Assembly: GCF_017349075.1 (NCBI RefSeq)
Contig: NZ_JAFMOF010000003.1
Location: forward strand, 620,001 to 684,000
DNA from: Streptomyces triculaminicus
GTDB lineage: Bacteria > Actinomycetota > Actinomycetes > Streptomycetales > Streptomycetaceae
Length of the DNA: 64,000 nucleotides
Direction: 5' to 3'
In this document: positions 41,952-50,451 of the stretch, one piece after another
Layout: every line of letters begins with the position of its first letter
Position numbering within the stretch: position 1 is the first letter of the stretch
Made by a program: the position numbers and the translations under genes
The notes under the pieces: model-generated
Seen by the model: the letters and a program-made list of their open reading frames with translations, nothing else
What the model was told of the DNA's origin: nothing
The model's database searches: none

Positions 41952-43564
41952 TGGGCTTCGCCCGTACGTGCTCGGTGGCGCTGGTGGGTGTCGAGGGCGT
42001 GGTCGTCGAGGTCCAGGCGGACCTTGAGCCGGGAGTCGCGGCGTTCACCCTGGTGGGGCTGCCGGACAAGAGCCTGAGCGAGAGCCGTGACCGGGTCCGG
42101 GCGGCGCTGGTGAACTCGGGCGCCGAGTGGCCGCAGAAGAAGCTGACCGTGGGCCTGAGCCCGGCCTCCGTGCCCAAGGGCGGCAGCGGCTTCGACCTGG
42201 CCGTGGCCTGCGCGGTGCTGGGCGCGGCGGAGCGCCTCGACCCCCGCGCGATCGCCGATCTGGTGATGATCGGCGAGCTGGGCCTGGACGGCCGGGTCCG
42301 CCCGGTGCGCGGGGTGCTCCCCGCGGTCCTCGCCGCCGCCGACGCCGGGTACCGCCAGGTCGTGGTGCCCGAGCGCACGGCGGCGGAGGCGGCGCTGGTG
42401 CCGGGGGTCTCGGTCCTGGGGGTGCGCAGCCTGCGGCAGCTGATCGCGGTGCTGACGGACGAGCCGGTGCCCGAGGAGGACGAGGTCCCGCCGGTGGAGG
42501 GCCGGCCCGATCCGATGCTGGCGGGGCTGGCCCTGCCGGGCACGGCCCCACCGGCCGGGGACCGGTACGGCGAGCGGCTTCCCGACCTGGCCGAGGTCGC
42601 CGGGCAGGCCAGGGCCCGCCGCGCGCTGGAGGTGGCGGCCGCCGGGCGGCACCACCTCTACTTCCTGGGCCCGCCGGGGGCCGGCAAGACGCTCCTGGCC
42701 GAGCGGCTGCCGGGGCTGCTGCCGCCTCTCACGCCCCAGGAGTCCCTGGAGGTAACGGCGGTTCATTCGGTGGCCGGAGTCCTGCCCGCCGGGCAACCCC
42801 TGATCGACCGCGCGCCCTACTGCGCGCCCCACCACTCGGCGTCCATGCCTTCGCTCGTCGGTGGCGGATCGGGGCTGCCCCGGCCGGGAGCGGTCTCGCT
42901 GGCGCATCGAGGGGTGCTGTTCATGGACGAGGCTCCCGAGTTCTCCGGACGGGTGCTGGACGCTCTGCGCCAGCCGCTGGAGTCGGGGCATGTGGTGGTG
43001 GCCCGCTCGGGCGGGATGATGCGGCTGCCCGCCGCCTTCCTGCTGGTGCTCGCCGCGAACCCCTGCCCCTGTGGCCGGCACGGCATGACCGGCGAGGGCT
43101 GCCAGTGCCCGCCGCAGGCGGTCAGGCGCTACCTGAGCCGGCTGTCCGGGCCGCTGATGGACCGGGTGGACCTGAGAGTGCGCGTCGAGCCGGTCTCCCG
43201 TTCGGAACTGACCGGCGCCGGCGCGGCGGCCGAGAACAGCGCCGTCGTCGCGGCCCGGGTGCGCGAGGCCCGGGAGCGGGCCGCCGCCCGGTACGCGGGC
43301 ACGCCCTGGCACACCAACAGCGAGGTCCCCGGGCACGAGCTGCGCACCCGCTGGAGAGCCGAGCCCGAGGCGCTGGCGGAGGCCGAAGGGGACATGGAGC
43401 GGGGGCTGCTGACGGCCCGGGGGCTGGACCGGGTGCTGCGCGTGGCGTGGACGGTGGCGGACCTCGCCGGGCGCGACCGGCCCGGTGCCGAGGACGTCGT
43501 CCACGCGCTGGAGCTGCGCACGGGCGTGCTGCGCGGCGTGGTCGGCGCCGGAGGCCGGCCGTGA
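41951..43564 (+). CDS. comM: ComM/YifB-family AAA+ ATPase (Mg-chelatase-like)
   Basis: ComM helicase family, 537 residues; in Vibrio it drives branch migration during integration of transforming DNA. The N-terminal Lon-like domain (FTLVGLPDKSLSESRDRVRAAL, PASVPKGGSGFDLAVA) precedes the AAA+ core: Walker A GPPGAGKTLLAERLPG, HHSASMPSLVGGG, Walker B GVLFMDEAPEFSG, and a cysteine cluster NPCPCGRHGMTGEGCQCPP. It overlaps yraN and dprA by one and four bases. Streptomyces are not known to be naturally competent, so the role is probably in recombination. Confidence 0.93.
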   Translation: MGFARTCSVALVGVEGVVVEVQADLEPGVAAFTLVGLPDKSLSESRDRVRAALVNSGAEWPQKKLTVGLSPASVPKGGSGFDLAVACAVLGAAERLDPRAIADLVMIGELGLDGRVRPVRGVLPAVLAAADAGYRQVVVPERTAAEAALVPGVSVLGVRSLRQLIAVLTDEPVPEEDEVPPVEGRPDPMLAGLALPGTAPPAGDRYGERLPDLAEVAGQARARRALEVAAAGRHHLYFLGPPGAGKTLLAERLPGLLPPLTPQESLEVTAVHSVAGVLPAGQPLIDRAPYCAPHHSASMPSLVGGGSGLPRPGAVSLAHRGVLFMDEAPEFSGRVLDALRQPLESGHVVVARSGGMMRLPAAFLLVLAANPCPCGRHGMTGEGCQCPPQAVRRYLSRLSGPLMDRVDLRVRVEPVSRSELTGAGAAAENSAVVAARVREARERAAARYAGTPWHTNSEVPGHELRTRWRAEPEALAEAEGDMERGLLTARGLDRVLRVAWTVADLAGRDRPGAEDVVHALELRTGVLRGVVGAGGRP

Positions 43565-44742
43565 GCGCGCCCGGCCCGGAGGAGAGGCTCGCGCGGGCCG
43601 CGCTGACCGGGCTGACCGAGCCCGGGGACGAGCGCGTGGGGCGGTGGCTGCGGCAGATGGGGCCGGTGGCGCTGGTGCGGGGGCTGACCGGGGCCGGGCC
43701 GCCGCCGGCCGGGGCCCGGGCGGACCGGATCGCCGGGTGCCGGGCGCGGGCCGCGACGCTCGACCCGGGCGCCGACCTGGCGGCCGTGGAGCGGATAGGC
43801 GGCCGCTTCCTGTGCCCGGGCGACGCCGAGTGGCCGGGGCAGCTTGACGACCTGGGGGACGCCCGGCCCATCGGGCTGTGGGTGCGCGGCAGCCCCAGCC
43901 TCCGGCTGTGGGCGCTGCGGTCCGTCGCCGTGGTGGGCGCCCGCGCCTGCACCGACTACGGCTCCTACGTGGCCGCCCTGCTCGGCTCGGGGCTGGCGGA
44001 GCGCGGCTGGGTGGTGGTCTCGGGTGCCGCGTACGGGGTCGACGGGGCGGCGCACCGCGGGGCGCTCGCCGTGGGCGGGGCGACGGTGGCGGTGCTGGCC
44101 TCCGGGGTGGACGTGCCCTATCCGCGCGGGCACACCGAGTTGATCGACCGGATCACGGAACAGGGGCTGGTGCTGGCGGAATTGCCGCCGGGCGGGCATC
44201 CCACGCGCAGCCGCTTCGTGCTCCGCAACCGCGTCATCGCGGCATTGACGCGGGGGACGGTGGTCGTGGAGGCCGAGTACCGCAGCGGGTCGCTGGTCAC
44301 GGCGCGCCGGGCGCGGCAGCTGGGGCGGCAGACGATGGGGGTGCCCGGCCCGGTCACGTCCGGCCTCTCGGCGGGGGTGCACGAACTGCTGCGCGAGGGG
44401 GCCTGTGTGGTGACCGACGCCGACGAGATCGCCGAGCTCGTGGGCGGCATCGGCGAGCTGGCTCCCGAGCGGCGCGGCCCGGTGGTGCCCCGGGATCTGC
44501 TGGAGCCGGTGGCGCTGCGGGCGCTGGAGGCCGTCCCCGGACGTGACGGCGGGGACGCCGCGATCGTCGCACGAAACGCCGGGATGGGCCGCGAGCGGAC
44601 GCTCGCCAGCCTGTACGAACTTCAGGCGCTGGGATTCGTGGAACGGCGGGGCGATCTCTGGCGGCTGGCTGACGCGGCGTCAACATCCGGCACCACCAAG
44701 CCCCCCGGACGGCGCCCCCCTGTGCGGCGAGGCGGTGCTTGA
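43561..44742 (+). CDS. dprA: DNA-processing protein DprA
   Basis: DprA/Smf, which loads RecA on single-stranded DNA in competent bacteria. An N-terminal SAM-like region precedes the Rossmann core (SVAVVGARACTDYGSYVA, VVVSGAAYGVDGAAHRGAL, LASGVDVPYPRGHTELIDRI, SRFVLRNRVIAALTRGTVVVEA, GSLVTARRA) and a C-terminal winged helix (RERTLASLYELQALGFVERRGDLWRLAD). 393 residues. GTG 43561 overlaps the comM stop. Confidence 0.94.
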   Translation: MSAPGPEERLARAALTGLTEPGDERVGRWLRQMGPVALVRGLTGAGPPPAGARADRIAGCRARAATLDPGADLAAVERIGGRFLCPGDAEWPGQLDDLGDARPIGLWVRGSPSLRLWALRSVAVVGARACTDYGSYVAALLGSGLAERGWVVVSGAAYGVDGAAHRGALAVGGATVAVLASGVDVPYPRGHTELIDRITEQGLVLAELPPGGHPTRSRFVLRNRVIAALTRGTVVVEAEYRSGSLVTARRARQLGRQTMGVPGPVTSGLSAGVHELLREGACVVTDADEIAELVGGIGELAPERRGPVVPRDLLEPVALRALEAVPGRDGGDAAIVARNAGMGRERTLASLYELQALGFVERRGDLWRLADAASTSGTTKPPGRRPPVRRGGA

Positions 44743-44975
44743 CCTGGGGTGATCGGGTGAAAGGGTTAAGGCGGTGACCGCGGCGGCCGATACGGCGGGC
44801 TCCGCGGGGCCGCCGGGCGCCCCGGCGGCCGTCACTCGGAGCACGGCGGGACACGGCCGCGTCCATCAAAGGAGTCTCCTCGCTCACCGCAGTGCTCCGG
44901 TCACGCTACGCTCACGGGATTCCATCCATTCGTACCAACCGGTCCACGTCACAGCAGAACGGCTCAGAACGACGA

Positions 44976-45812
44976 ATGCCCCAGCACACCTCCGGGTCCG
45001 ACCATGCGGCGGCACCACCCGCAGCGCGCGGCGCCGTGCGCCCTCCCGCACCCACGACGCTCGACGAGCTGTGGCGGTCGTACAAGGCCTCGGGCGACGA
45101 CCGGCTGCGGGAACAACTGATCCTTCATTACTCACCCCTGGTGAAGTACGTGGCCGGGCGGGTCAGCGTCGGCCTGCCGCCCAATGTCGAGCAGGCCGAC
45201 TTCGTCTCCTCCGGGATCTTCGGCCTCATCGACGCCATCGAGAAGTTCGACCCGTCCCGCTCCATCAAGTTCGAGACCTACGCCATCACCCGCATCCGGG
45301 GCGCCATGATCGACGAGCTGCGGGCCCTGGACTGGATCCCCCGCTCGGTCCGGCAGAAGGCGCGCGCCGTCGAGCGTGCGTACGCCACCCTGGAGGCCGC
45401 GCTGCGCCGCACCCCCTCCGAGGCCGAGGTGGCCGCGGAGATGGAGATCTCGCTCGAGGAACTGCACGCGGTCTTCAGCCAGTTGTCGCTGGCCAACGTG
45501 GTGGCGCTGGAGGAGCTGCTGTACTCCGGCGGCGAGGGCGGCGACCGGCTGAGCCTGATGGACACCCTCGAGGACACCGCGGCCGACGACCCCGTCGAGG
45601 TCGCCGAGGACCACGAGCTGCGCCGGCTTCTCGCCCGCGCGATCAACACCCTGCCCGACCGGGAGAAGACCGTCGTCACCCTCTACTACTACGAGGGCCT
45701 CACCCTCGCCGAGATCGGTCACGTCCTCGGCGTCACGGAAAGCAGGGTGAGCCAGATCCACACCAAGTCGGTCCTCCAGCTGAGGGCCAAACTGGCGGAC
45801 GTCGGCCGCTGA
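44976..45812 (+). CDS. whiG: RNA polymerase sigma factor WhiG
   Basis: Sigma-28/FliA-type factor that commits aerial hyphae to sporulation; S. coelicolor targets include whiH and whiI, and RsiG with c-di-GMP is its anti-sigma. Region 2 (LREQLILHYSPLVKYVAGRVSVGLP, FGLIDAIEKFD, TYAITRIRGAMIDELRALDWIPRSVRQKAR), region 3 (RRTPSEAEVAAEM) and region 4 (LPDREKTVVTLYYYEGLTLAEIGHVLGVTESRVSQIHTKSVLQLR) are all present in 278 residues. ATG 44976 (MPQHTSGSDHAA) matches known WhiG starts. The 233-base gap before it contains TACGCT (44907-44912) as a possible -10. Confidence 0.96.
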   Translation: MPQHTSGSDHAAAPPAARGAVRPPAPTTLDELWRSYKASGDDRLREQLILHYSPLVKYVAGRVSVGLPPNVEQADFVSSGIFGLIDAIEKFDPSRSIKFETYAITRIRGAMIDELRALDWIPRSVRQKARAVERAYATLEAALRRTPSEAEVAAEMEISLEELHAVFSQLSLANVVALEELLYSGGEGGDRLSLMDTLEDTAADDPVEVAEDHELRRLLARAINTLPDREKTVVTLYYYEGLTLAEIGHVLGVTESRVSQIHTKSVLQLRAKLADVGR

Positions 45813-45886
45813 GCCGCGCGCGGTTCCCTTCGTCGAATCGTCCCTCCACCGTCGTCCCCGGCGGGCCCGGTCCGTAAAGTGGGTCC

Positions 45887-46468
45887 GTGCCCAGGATTCG
45901 AGCGGCCTCAGTGGCCGAGCACCGGACGATGCAGCGCGACGCCCTCTTGGACGCCGCCCGCTCATTGCTGTCCGAAGGCGGTACGGAGGCGCTGACCTTC
46001 CCCGCCCTCGCCGAGCGCACGGGACTCGCGCGGTCCTCGGTCTACGAGTACTTCCGCTCGCGCGCGGCCGTCGTCGAAGAACTGTGCGCCGTGGACTTCC
46101 CCGTCTGGGCGGCGGAGGTCGAGGCCGCGATGGAGGGGTCGGACACCCCCGAGGGCAAGATCGAGGCGTATGTACGGCAGCAGCTGGCGCTCGTCGGCGA
46201 CCGCCGGCACCGCGCCGTCGTCGCCATCTCCGCCGGAGAGCTCGACCCGGGCGCCCGCGAGAAGATCCGCGCCGCCCACGGCGGGCTGATCGCCATGGTC
46301 GTCGAGGCTCTGATGACCCTCGGCCACGAGCAGCCCCGGCTGACCGCCATGCTGCTGCAGGGCGTGGTCGACGCCGCCGTCCGCCGCATCGAGCTCGGCG
46401 CCGCCGAGGAGCCGGACCGGATCACCGAGGCCGCCGTCGCCATGGCCCTGCGCGGCGTCCAGGGCTGA
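45887..46468 (+). CDS. TetR-family transcriptional regulator
   Basis: A 193-residue TetR regulator: helix-turn-helix LLDAARSLLSEGGTEALTFPALAERTGLARSSVYEYFRSRAAVVEEL (about 19-66), then a helical ligand domain. TAAAGT (45875-45880) is placed so that transcription starts exactly at the GTG (45887): a leaderless gene. Conserved between whiG and rpsB in Streptomyces as I recall; targets are unknown. Its 3' half is overlapped on the other strand by the open frame of the M23 gene. Confidence 0.87.
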   Translation: MPRIRAASVAEHRTMQRDALLDAARSLLSEGGTEALTFPALAERTGLARSSVYEYFRSRAAVVEELCAVDFPVWAAEVEAAMEGSDTPEGKIEAYVRQQLALVGDRRHRAVVAISAGELDPGAREKIRAAHGGLIAMVVEALMTLGHEQPRLTAMLLQGVVDAAVRRIELGAAEEPDRITEAAVAMALRGVQG

Positions 46469-47140
46469 CCCCGGCGGGCCGGGCGGCCCGGACCCGAGCG
46501 GACCGGACACCGGCGGACCAGCCCCGAGCGGCCCAGGCCCCGGTGGCCCCGACCCCGGCGGGCCGGCCCCCAGCGGGCCGGTGAGCGGCAGGAGCCGGGA
46601 CGGCCCGCCTCGCAGCATCCACCGCGGCAGCAGGCTGAGCGGGTCCAGGTAGGCCTCCCCGCGCCGCAGTCCCCAGTGGAGGCAGCCGCCCGGGCAGTGG
46701 AACGGGCCCGTCTCCAGTGCCCCCACCACCTCGCCGGCCGCCACCCGCGCCCCCTCGCGCACCGAGGCCCGCACCGGCTCGTACGTCGTGCGCAGCGGCG
46801 GGCTGCCCGTCCCGGCCAGCTCGACCACCAGCACCCCGCGCCCGGCCACCGTGCCCGCGAAGGAGACGGTCCCCGCCGCCGCGGCCCGTACCGGCCGGTA
46901 CGCCGCCGCCCGTAGGTCCACGCCCCGGTGGCCGGCCGCCCAGGGTGCCGGGGGCGGCTCCCAGGCGCGCAGGACCGGCGGCCGCCGCGCGCCCGCCGCC
47001 CCGGCCACCGGCCACGCACGGTCACCGTCCGGACCCCTCGGGCCGGGGCCGGCAACCGCGGGGGCGGACGTACACCAATGGATGAGGACCGCGAGGGCGC
47101 AGAGCGCGAGCGCCCGCACGGCCGAGCCCAGTCGTCGCAT
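45962..47140 (-). CDS. Secreted M23-family (LytM) peptidase-like protein; C-terminal end uncertain
   Basis: A signal peptide (RRLGSAVRALALCALAVLIHWC...APAVAG) leads to an M23 domain: GHRGVDLRAAAYRPVRAAAAG supplies the first zinc ligands (HxxxD), and GTVSFAGTVAGRGVLVV is typical. The usual HxH motif reads CLHWGL, so the first (catalytic) His is Cys while the zinc His remains; activity may be lost or altered. The domain ends near PLSLLPRWMLRGG (about 46600). The frame then continues as Gly/Pro repeats and runs about 500 bases antisense through the tetR gene. The true protein may end sooner, with a stop hidden by an indel near 46470-46580. ATG 47140 starts the signal peptide. Confidence 0.7.
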   Translation of the reverse strand: MRRLGSAVRALALCALAVLIHWCTSAPAVAGPGPRGPDGDRAWPVAGAAGARRPPVLRAWEPPPAPWAAGHRGVDLRAAAYRPVRAAAAGTVSFAGTVAGRGVLVVELAGTGSPPLRTTYEPVRASVREGARVAAGEVVGALETGPFHCPGGCLHWGLRRGEAYLDPLSLLPRWMLRGGPSRLLPLTGPLGAGPPGSGPPGPGPLGAGPPVSGPLGSGPPGPPGSALDAAQGHGDGGLGDPVRLLGGAELDAADGGVDHALQQHGGQPGLLVAEGHQSLDDHGDQPAVGGADLLAGARVELSGGDGDDGAVPAVADERQLLPYIRLDLALGGVRPLHRGLDLRRPDGEVHGAQFFDDGRARAEVLVDRGPRESRALGEGGEGQRLRTAFGQQ

Positions 47141-47453
47141 GGCGCAACGGTGACGGAGTTCGCCGGGCCGTGGGGATCTTGGCGGTGATCTGTGGACTAC
47201 TCGCCGGTTGTGCATAACGCCGTCACCCGGCGGTTCTCCGGTCCCGTACACTTCTCTTGGCGATCCGGGTCACCGGGTCGACTTCGCACGCCCCGCCACT
47301 GGCGCGTCAGACCCACTCGGGCAGCCCGGTGGCCGTGTCTCTCGGTCCGTGTACGGCTTCTCGCAAGGGATCCGTCCACGGCAGGCGCGTCGGGGCGTCA
47401 GGAGCGGCGGCCGCCCGGCCGTCGTGGAACCGAGTATTTCAAGGAGCGCGGCC
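47141..47453. other. rpsB leader and divergent promoter region
   Basis: 313 bases without a supported gene. TACACT (47247-47252) is the best -10-like word for rpsB, giving a leader near 195 bases; its -35 is weak. TTGTGCATAAC (about 47208) contains the complement of the DnaA-box-like TTATGCACA. AAGGAG (47441-47446) is the rpsB ribosome site. Confidence 0.45.
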
Positions 47454-48335
47454 ATGGCCGTCGTCACGATGCGGGAGCTGCTGGAGAGCGGCGTCCACTT
47501 CGGTCACCAGACCCGTCGTTGGAACCCGAAGATGAAGCGTTTCATCTTCACGGAGCGCAACGGCATCTACATCATCGACCTGCTCCAGTCGCTGTCGTAC
47601 ATCGACCGCGCCTACGAGTTCGTCAAGGAGACCGTCGCGCACGGCGGCTCCATCATGTTCGTCGGTACGAAGAAGCAGGCCCAGGAGGCCATCGCCGAGC
47701 AGGCGACGCGCGTCGGCATGCCCTACGTCAACCAGCGCTGGCTGGGCGGCATGCTCACCAACTTCTCGACCGTCTACAAGCGCCTGCAGCGCCTGAAGGA
47801 GCTCGAGCTCATCGACTTCGAGGATGTGGCCGCCTCCGGCCTCACCAAGAAGGAGCTCCTGGTCCTCTCCCGCGAGAAGGCCAAGCTCGAGAAGACCCTC
47901 GGCGGTATCCGCGAGATGCAGAAGGTGCCCAGCGCCGTCTGGATCGTGGACACCAAGAAGGAGCACATCGCCGTCGGTGAGGCGCGCAAGCTGCGCATCC
48001 CGGTCGTCGCGATCCTCGACACCAACTGCGACCCCGACGAGGTCGACTACAAGATCCCGGGCAACGACGACGCCATCCGCTCCGTCACCCTGCTCACCCG
48101 CGTGATCGCCGACGCCGTCGCCGAGGGCCTCATCGCCCGCTCCGGTGCCGCCACCGGTGACGCGAAGGCCGACAAGGCCGCCGGCGAGCCGCTGGCCGAG
48201 TGGGAGCGCGACCTGCTCGAGGGCGAGAAGAAGGCCGACGAGAAGCCGGCCGAGGCCGCTGCCGAGGCTGCTGTCGAGGCTCCGGCCGAGGCCGAGGCCG
48301 AGGCCGAGAAGCCGGCGGACGCCGAGCAGGCCTGA
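47454..48335 (+). CDS. rpsB: 30S ribosomal protein S2
   Basis: S2, 293 residues. Family motifs: MRELLESGVHFGHQTRRWNPKM, IYIIDLLQSL, FVGTKKQAQ, YVNQRWLGGMLTNF, VAILDTNCDPD, IPGNDDAIRSV. The C-terminal 55 residues are an Ala/Glu/Lys-rich extension (EAAAEAAVEAPAEAEAEAEK) usual in actinobacteria. The ATG at 47454 has AAGGAG seven bases before it. Confidence 0.97.
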   Translation: MAVVTMRELLESGVHFGHQTRRWNPKMKRFIFTERNGIYIIDLLQSLSYIDRAYEFVKETVAHGGSIMFVGTKKQAQEAIAEQATRVGMPYVNQRWLGGMLTNFSTVYKRLQRLKELELIDFEDVAASGLTKKELLVLSREKAKLEKTLGGIREMQKVPSAVWIVDTKKEHIAVGEARKLRIPVVAILDTNCDPDEVDYKIPGNDDAIRSVTLLTRVIADAVAEGLIARSGAATGDAKADKAAGEPLAEWERDLLEGEKKADEKPAEAAAEAAVEAPAEAEAEAEKPADAEQA

Positions 48336-48350
48336 CGCCCTGCCGTACCG

Positions 48351-48378
48351 GACGGCGGGGGCCCTCGCTCCCGCCGTC
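48351..48378 (+). terminator. Hairpin between rpsB and tsf
   Basis: GACGGCGGG (48351-48359) and CCCGCCGTC (48370-48378), a perfect 9-base stem with a 10-base loop. Probable partial terminator or attenuator in the rpsB-tsf transcript. Confidence 0.55.
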
Positions 48379-48509
48379 GCCTGGTGGATCCACTGTCGGA
48401 CCCCGTCAGCGGGACGGGGACCGGCAGCTGTGGTGACCTCAAGACGGACCAGCCTTGCCGATGACGCCGAAAGCCGCGGCAAGGCGTAGTGCAGAAGAAG
48501 GATTGAAGG

Positions 48510-49346
48510 ATGGCGAACTTCACCGCCGCTGACGTCAAGAAGCTCCGCGAGCTCACCGGCGCCGGCATGATGGACTGCAAGAAGGCGCTCGACGAGGCCG
48601 AGGGCAACCTCGAGAAGGCCGTCGAGATCGTCCGCGTCAAGGGCCTGAAGGGCGTGGCCAAGCGCGAGAGCCGCACCACCGAGAACGGCGCCGTCGTCTC
48701 CGTCATCGCCGACGACAACACCTCCGGTGTCATCGTCGAGCTGAAGTGCGAGACCGACTTCGTCGCCAAGGGTGAGAAGTTCATCGCCGTCGCCGAGGCC
48801 CTGGCCGCCCACATCGCCAAGAGCGCTCCGGCCGACGTCGAGGCCCTGATGGCCTCCGAGATCGAGGCCGGCAAGACCGTCCAGGCGTTCGTGGACGAGG
48901 CCAACGCCACCCTCGGTGAGAAGATCGTCGTGGACCGCTTCGCGCAGTTCGCCGACGGCCAGGTCTTCGCCTACATGCACCGCACCGCCGCGGACCTGCC
49001 CCCGCAGGTCGGCGTGCTGGTCGAGCTGGACAAGGCCAACGCCGAGGTCGCCAAGGACGTCGCGCAGCACATCGCCGCCTTCGCGCCGAAGTTCCTCAAC
49101 CGTGACGCCATCCCGGCCGACGTCGTGGAGAACGAGCGTCGCGTGGCCGAGGCCACCGCTCGCGAGGAGGGCAAGCCCGAGGCCGCCCTGCCGAAGATCG
49201 TCGAGGGTCGCGTCACCGGCTTCTTCAAGGAGCAGGTCCTGCTGGACCAGCCCTTCGCCAAGGACAACAAGAAGACCGTCCAGAAGGTTCTGGACGAGGC
49301 CGGTGTCACGCTGAAGCGCTTCGCCCGCATCCGCGTCGGCGCCTGA
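48510..49346 (+). CDS. tsf: Elongation factor Ts
   Basis: EF-Ts, the nucleotide exchange factor of EF-Tu, 278 residues. The N-terminal UBA-like part reads FTAADVKKLRELTGAGMMDCKKAL; the core contains KCETDFVAK, the Asp-Phe contact to EF-Tu. The LLDQPFAKDNKKTVQKVL segment near the end is typical. GAAGGATTGAAGG just upstream gives the ribosome site. Confidence 0.97.
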   Translation: MANFTAADVKKLRELTGAGMMDCKKALDEAEGNLEKAVEIVRVKGLKGVAKRESRTTENGAVVSVIADDNTSGVIVELKCETDFVAKGEKFIAVAEALAAHIAKSAPADVEALMASEIEAGKTVQAFVDEANATLGEKIVVDRFAQFADGQVFAYMHRTAADLPPQVGVLVELDKANAEVAKDVAQHIAAFAPKFLNRDAIPADVVENERRVAEATAREEGKPEAALPKIVEGRVTGFFKEQVLLDQPFAKDNKKTVQKVLDEAGVTLKRFARIRVGA

Positions 49347-49430
49347 GCCGTCGGCAGCAGCGAATGACCCGCGACCCGCTAGGGTCGTACGCAGCCGACC
49401 GTCCACCGGCCGGCCGCTGATGTGACGAGG

Positions 49431-49478
49431 AGGCCATTGCCGCAGAGGGAACCGAAAGGATCCATCCGGCAATGGCCT
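49431..49478 (+). terminator. Hairpin between tsf and pyrH
   Basis: AGGCCATTGCCG (49431-49442) and CGGCAATGGCCT (49467-49478) pair perfectly over 12 bases around a 24-base loop, followed by TCTTCG. Probable tsf terminator or attenuator 27 bases before pyrH. Confidence 0.7.
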
Positions 49479-49505
49479 TCTTCGTATGTGCACGAGGAGA
49501 ACGCA

Positions 49506-50285
49506 ATGAACCAGGGCGCGGACGCCAAGCAGGCCACCCACGACACCAGCGCCGAGTCCGGCAAGCGGCGTCGGTTCCTGCTGAAACTGTCAGGTGAGGC
49601 CTTCGCCGGCGGCGGCGGGCTCGGTGTCGACCCCGATGTCGTGCACGCCATCGCCCGTGAGATCGCGGCCGTGGTCCGCGAGGGCTACGAGATCGCCGTC
49701 GTCATCGGCGGCGGCAACTTCTTCCGCGGCGCCGAGCTGCAGCAGCGCGGCATGGACCGCGCGCGCTCGGACTACATGGGCATGCTCGGCACCGTGATGA
49801 ACAGCCTCGCCCTCCAGGACTTCCTGTCCAAGGAAGGCGTCGAGACGCGGGTGCAGACCGGCATCACCATGGGCCAGGTCGCCGAGCCGTTCATTCCGCT
49901 GCGCGCCGTGCGCCACCTGGAGAAGGGCCGCGTCGTGATCTTCGGCGCGGGCATGGGCATGCCCTACTTCTCCACCGACACCACCGCCGCCCAGCGCGCC
50001 CTGGAGATCCACGCCGAGGCGATCCTCATGGGCAAGAACGGCGTCGACGGGGTCTACGACTCCGACCCGAAGAAGAACCCCGACGCGGTGAAGTTCGACG
50101 CCCTGGAGTACGGCGAGGTGCTCGCCCGCGGCCTGAAGGTCGCCGACGCCACCGCCATCAGCCTGTGCATGGACAACAAGGTGCCGATCCTGGTCTTCGA
50201 GCTGCTCGCCGAGGGCAACATTGCTCGCGCCGTCAAGGGTGAGAAGATCGGCACGCTCGTGAGCGACCAGGGCACGCGGGACTGA
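49506..50285 (+). CDS. pyrH: Uridylate kinase PyrH
   Basis: Bacterial UMP kinase (hexameric, amino-acid-kinase fold), making UDP for nucleotide and cell-wall precursor synthesis. Motifs: RFLLKLSGEAFAG (phosphate-binding), VVIGGGNFFRG, ARSDYMGMLGTVMN, IFGAGMGMPYFSTDTTAAQRA, KNGVDGVYDSDPKKNPDA. 259 residues, with an N-terminal extension of about 22 residues before the core. GAGGAGA lies seven bases before ATG 49506. The order rpsB-tsf-pyrH-frr is universal in actinobacteria. Confidence 0.96.
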   Translation: MNQGADAKQATHDTSAESGKRRRFLLKLSGEAFAGGGGLGVDPDVVHAIAREIAAVVREGYEIAVVIGGGNFFRGAELQQRGMDRARSDYMGMLGTVMNSLALQDFLSKEGVETRVQTGITMGQVAEPFIPLRAVRHLEKGRVVIFGAGMGMPYFSTDTTAAQRALEIHAEAILMGKNGVDGVYDSDPKKNPDAVKFDALEYGEVLARGLKVADATAISLCMDNKVPILVFELLAEGNIARAVKGEKIGTLVSDQGTRD

Positions 50286-50451
50286 GAGCCCGTACGCCGT
50301 CCGCGTCTCACCGAAAGACGACGGACGGCAACTCCGTGCCATGGGAAGACCTCGGCACGGGGATGGACAACTGCCTGCCGGTCGGACACCGTGCAGGAGA
50401 AGACGCGCGCAGGGGCGAGGCTCTGCTTACTGATAACACCAGGAGCAAGTG

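Noticed and set aside
48300..48450. Possible extra gene between rpsB and tsf
   Set aside because: No ribosome site or conserved protein; the region fits a hairpin and leader.
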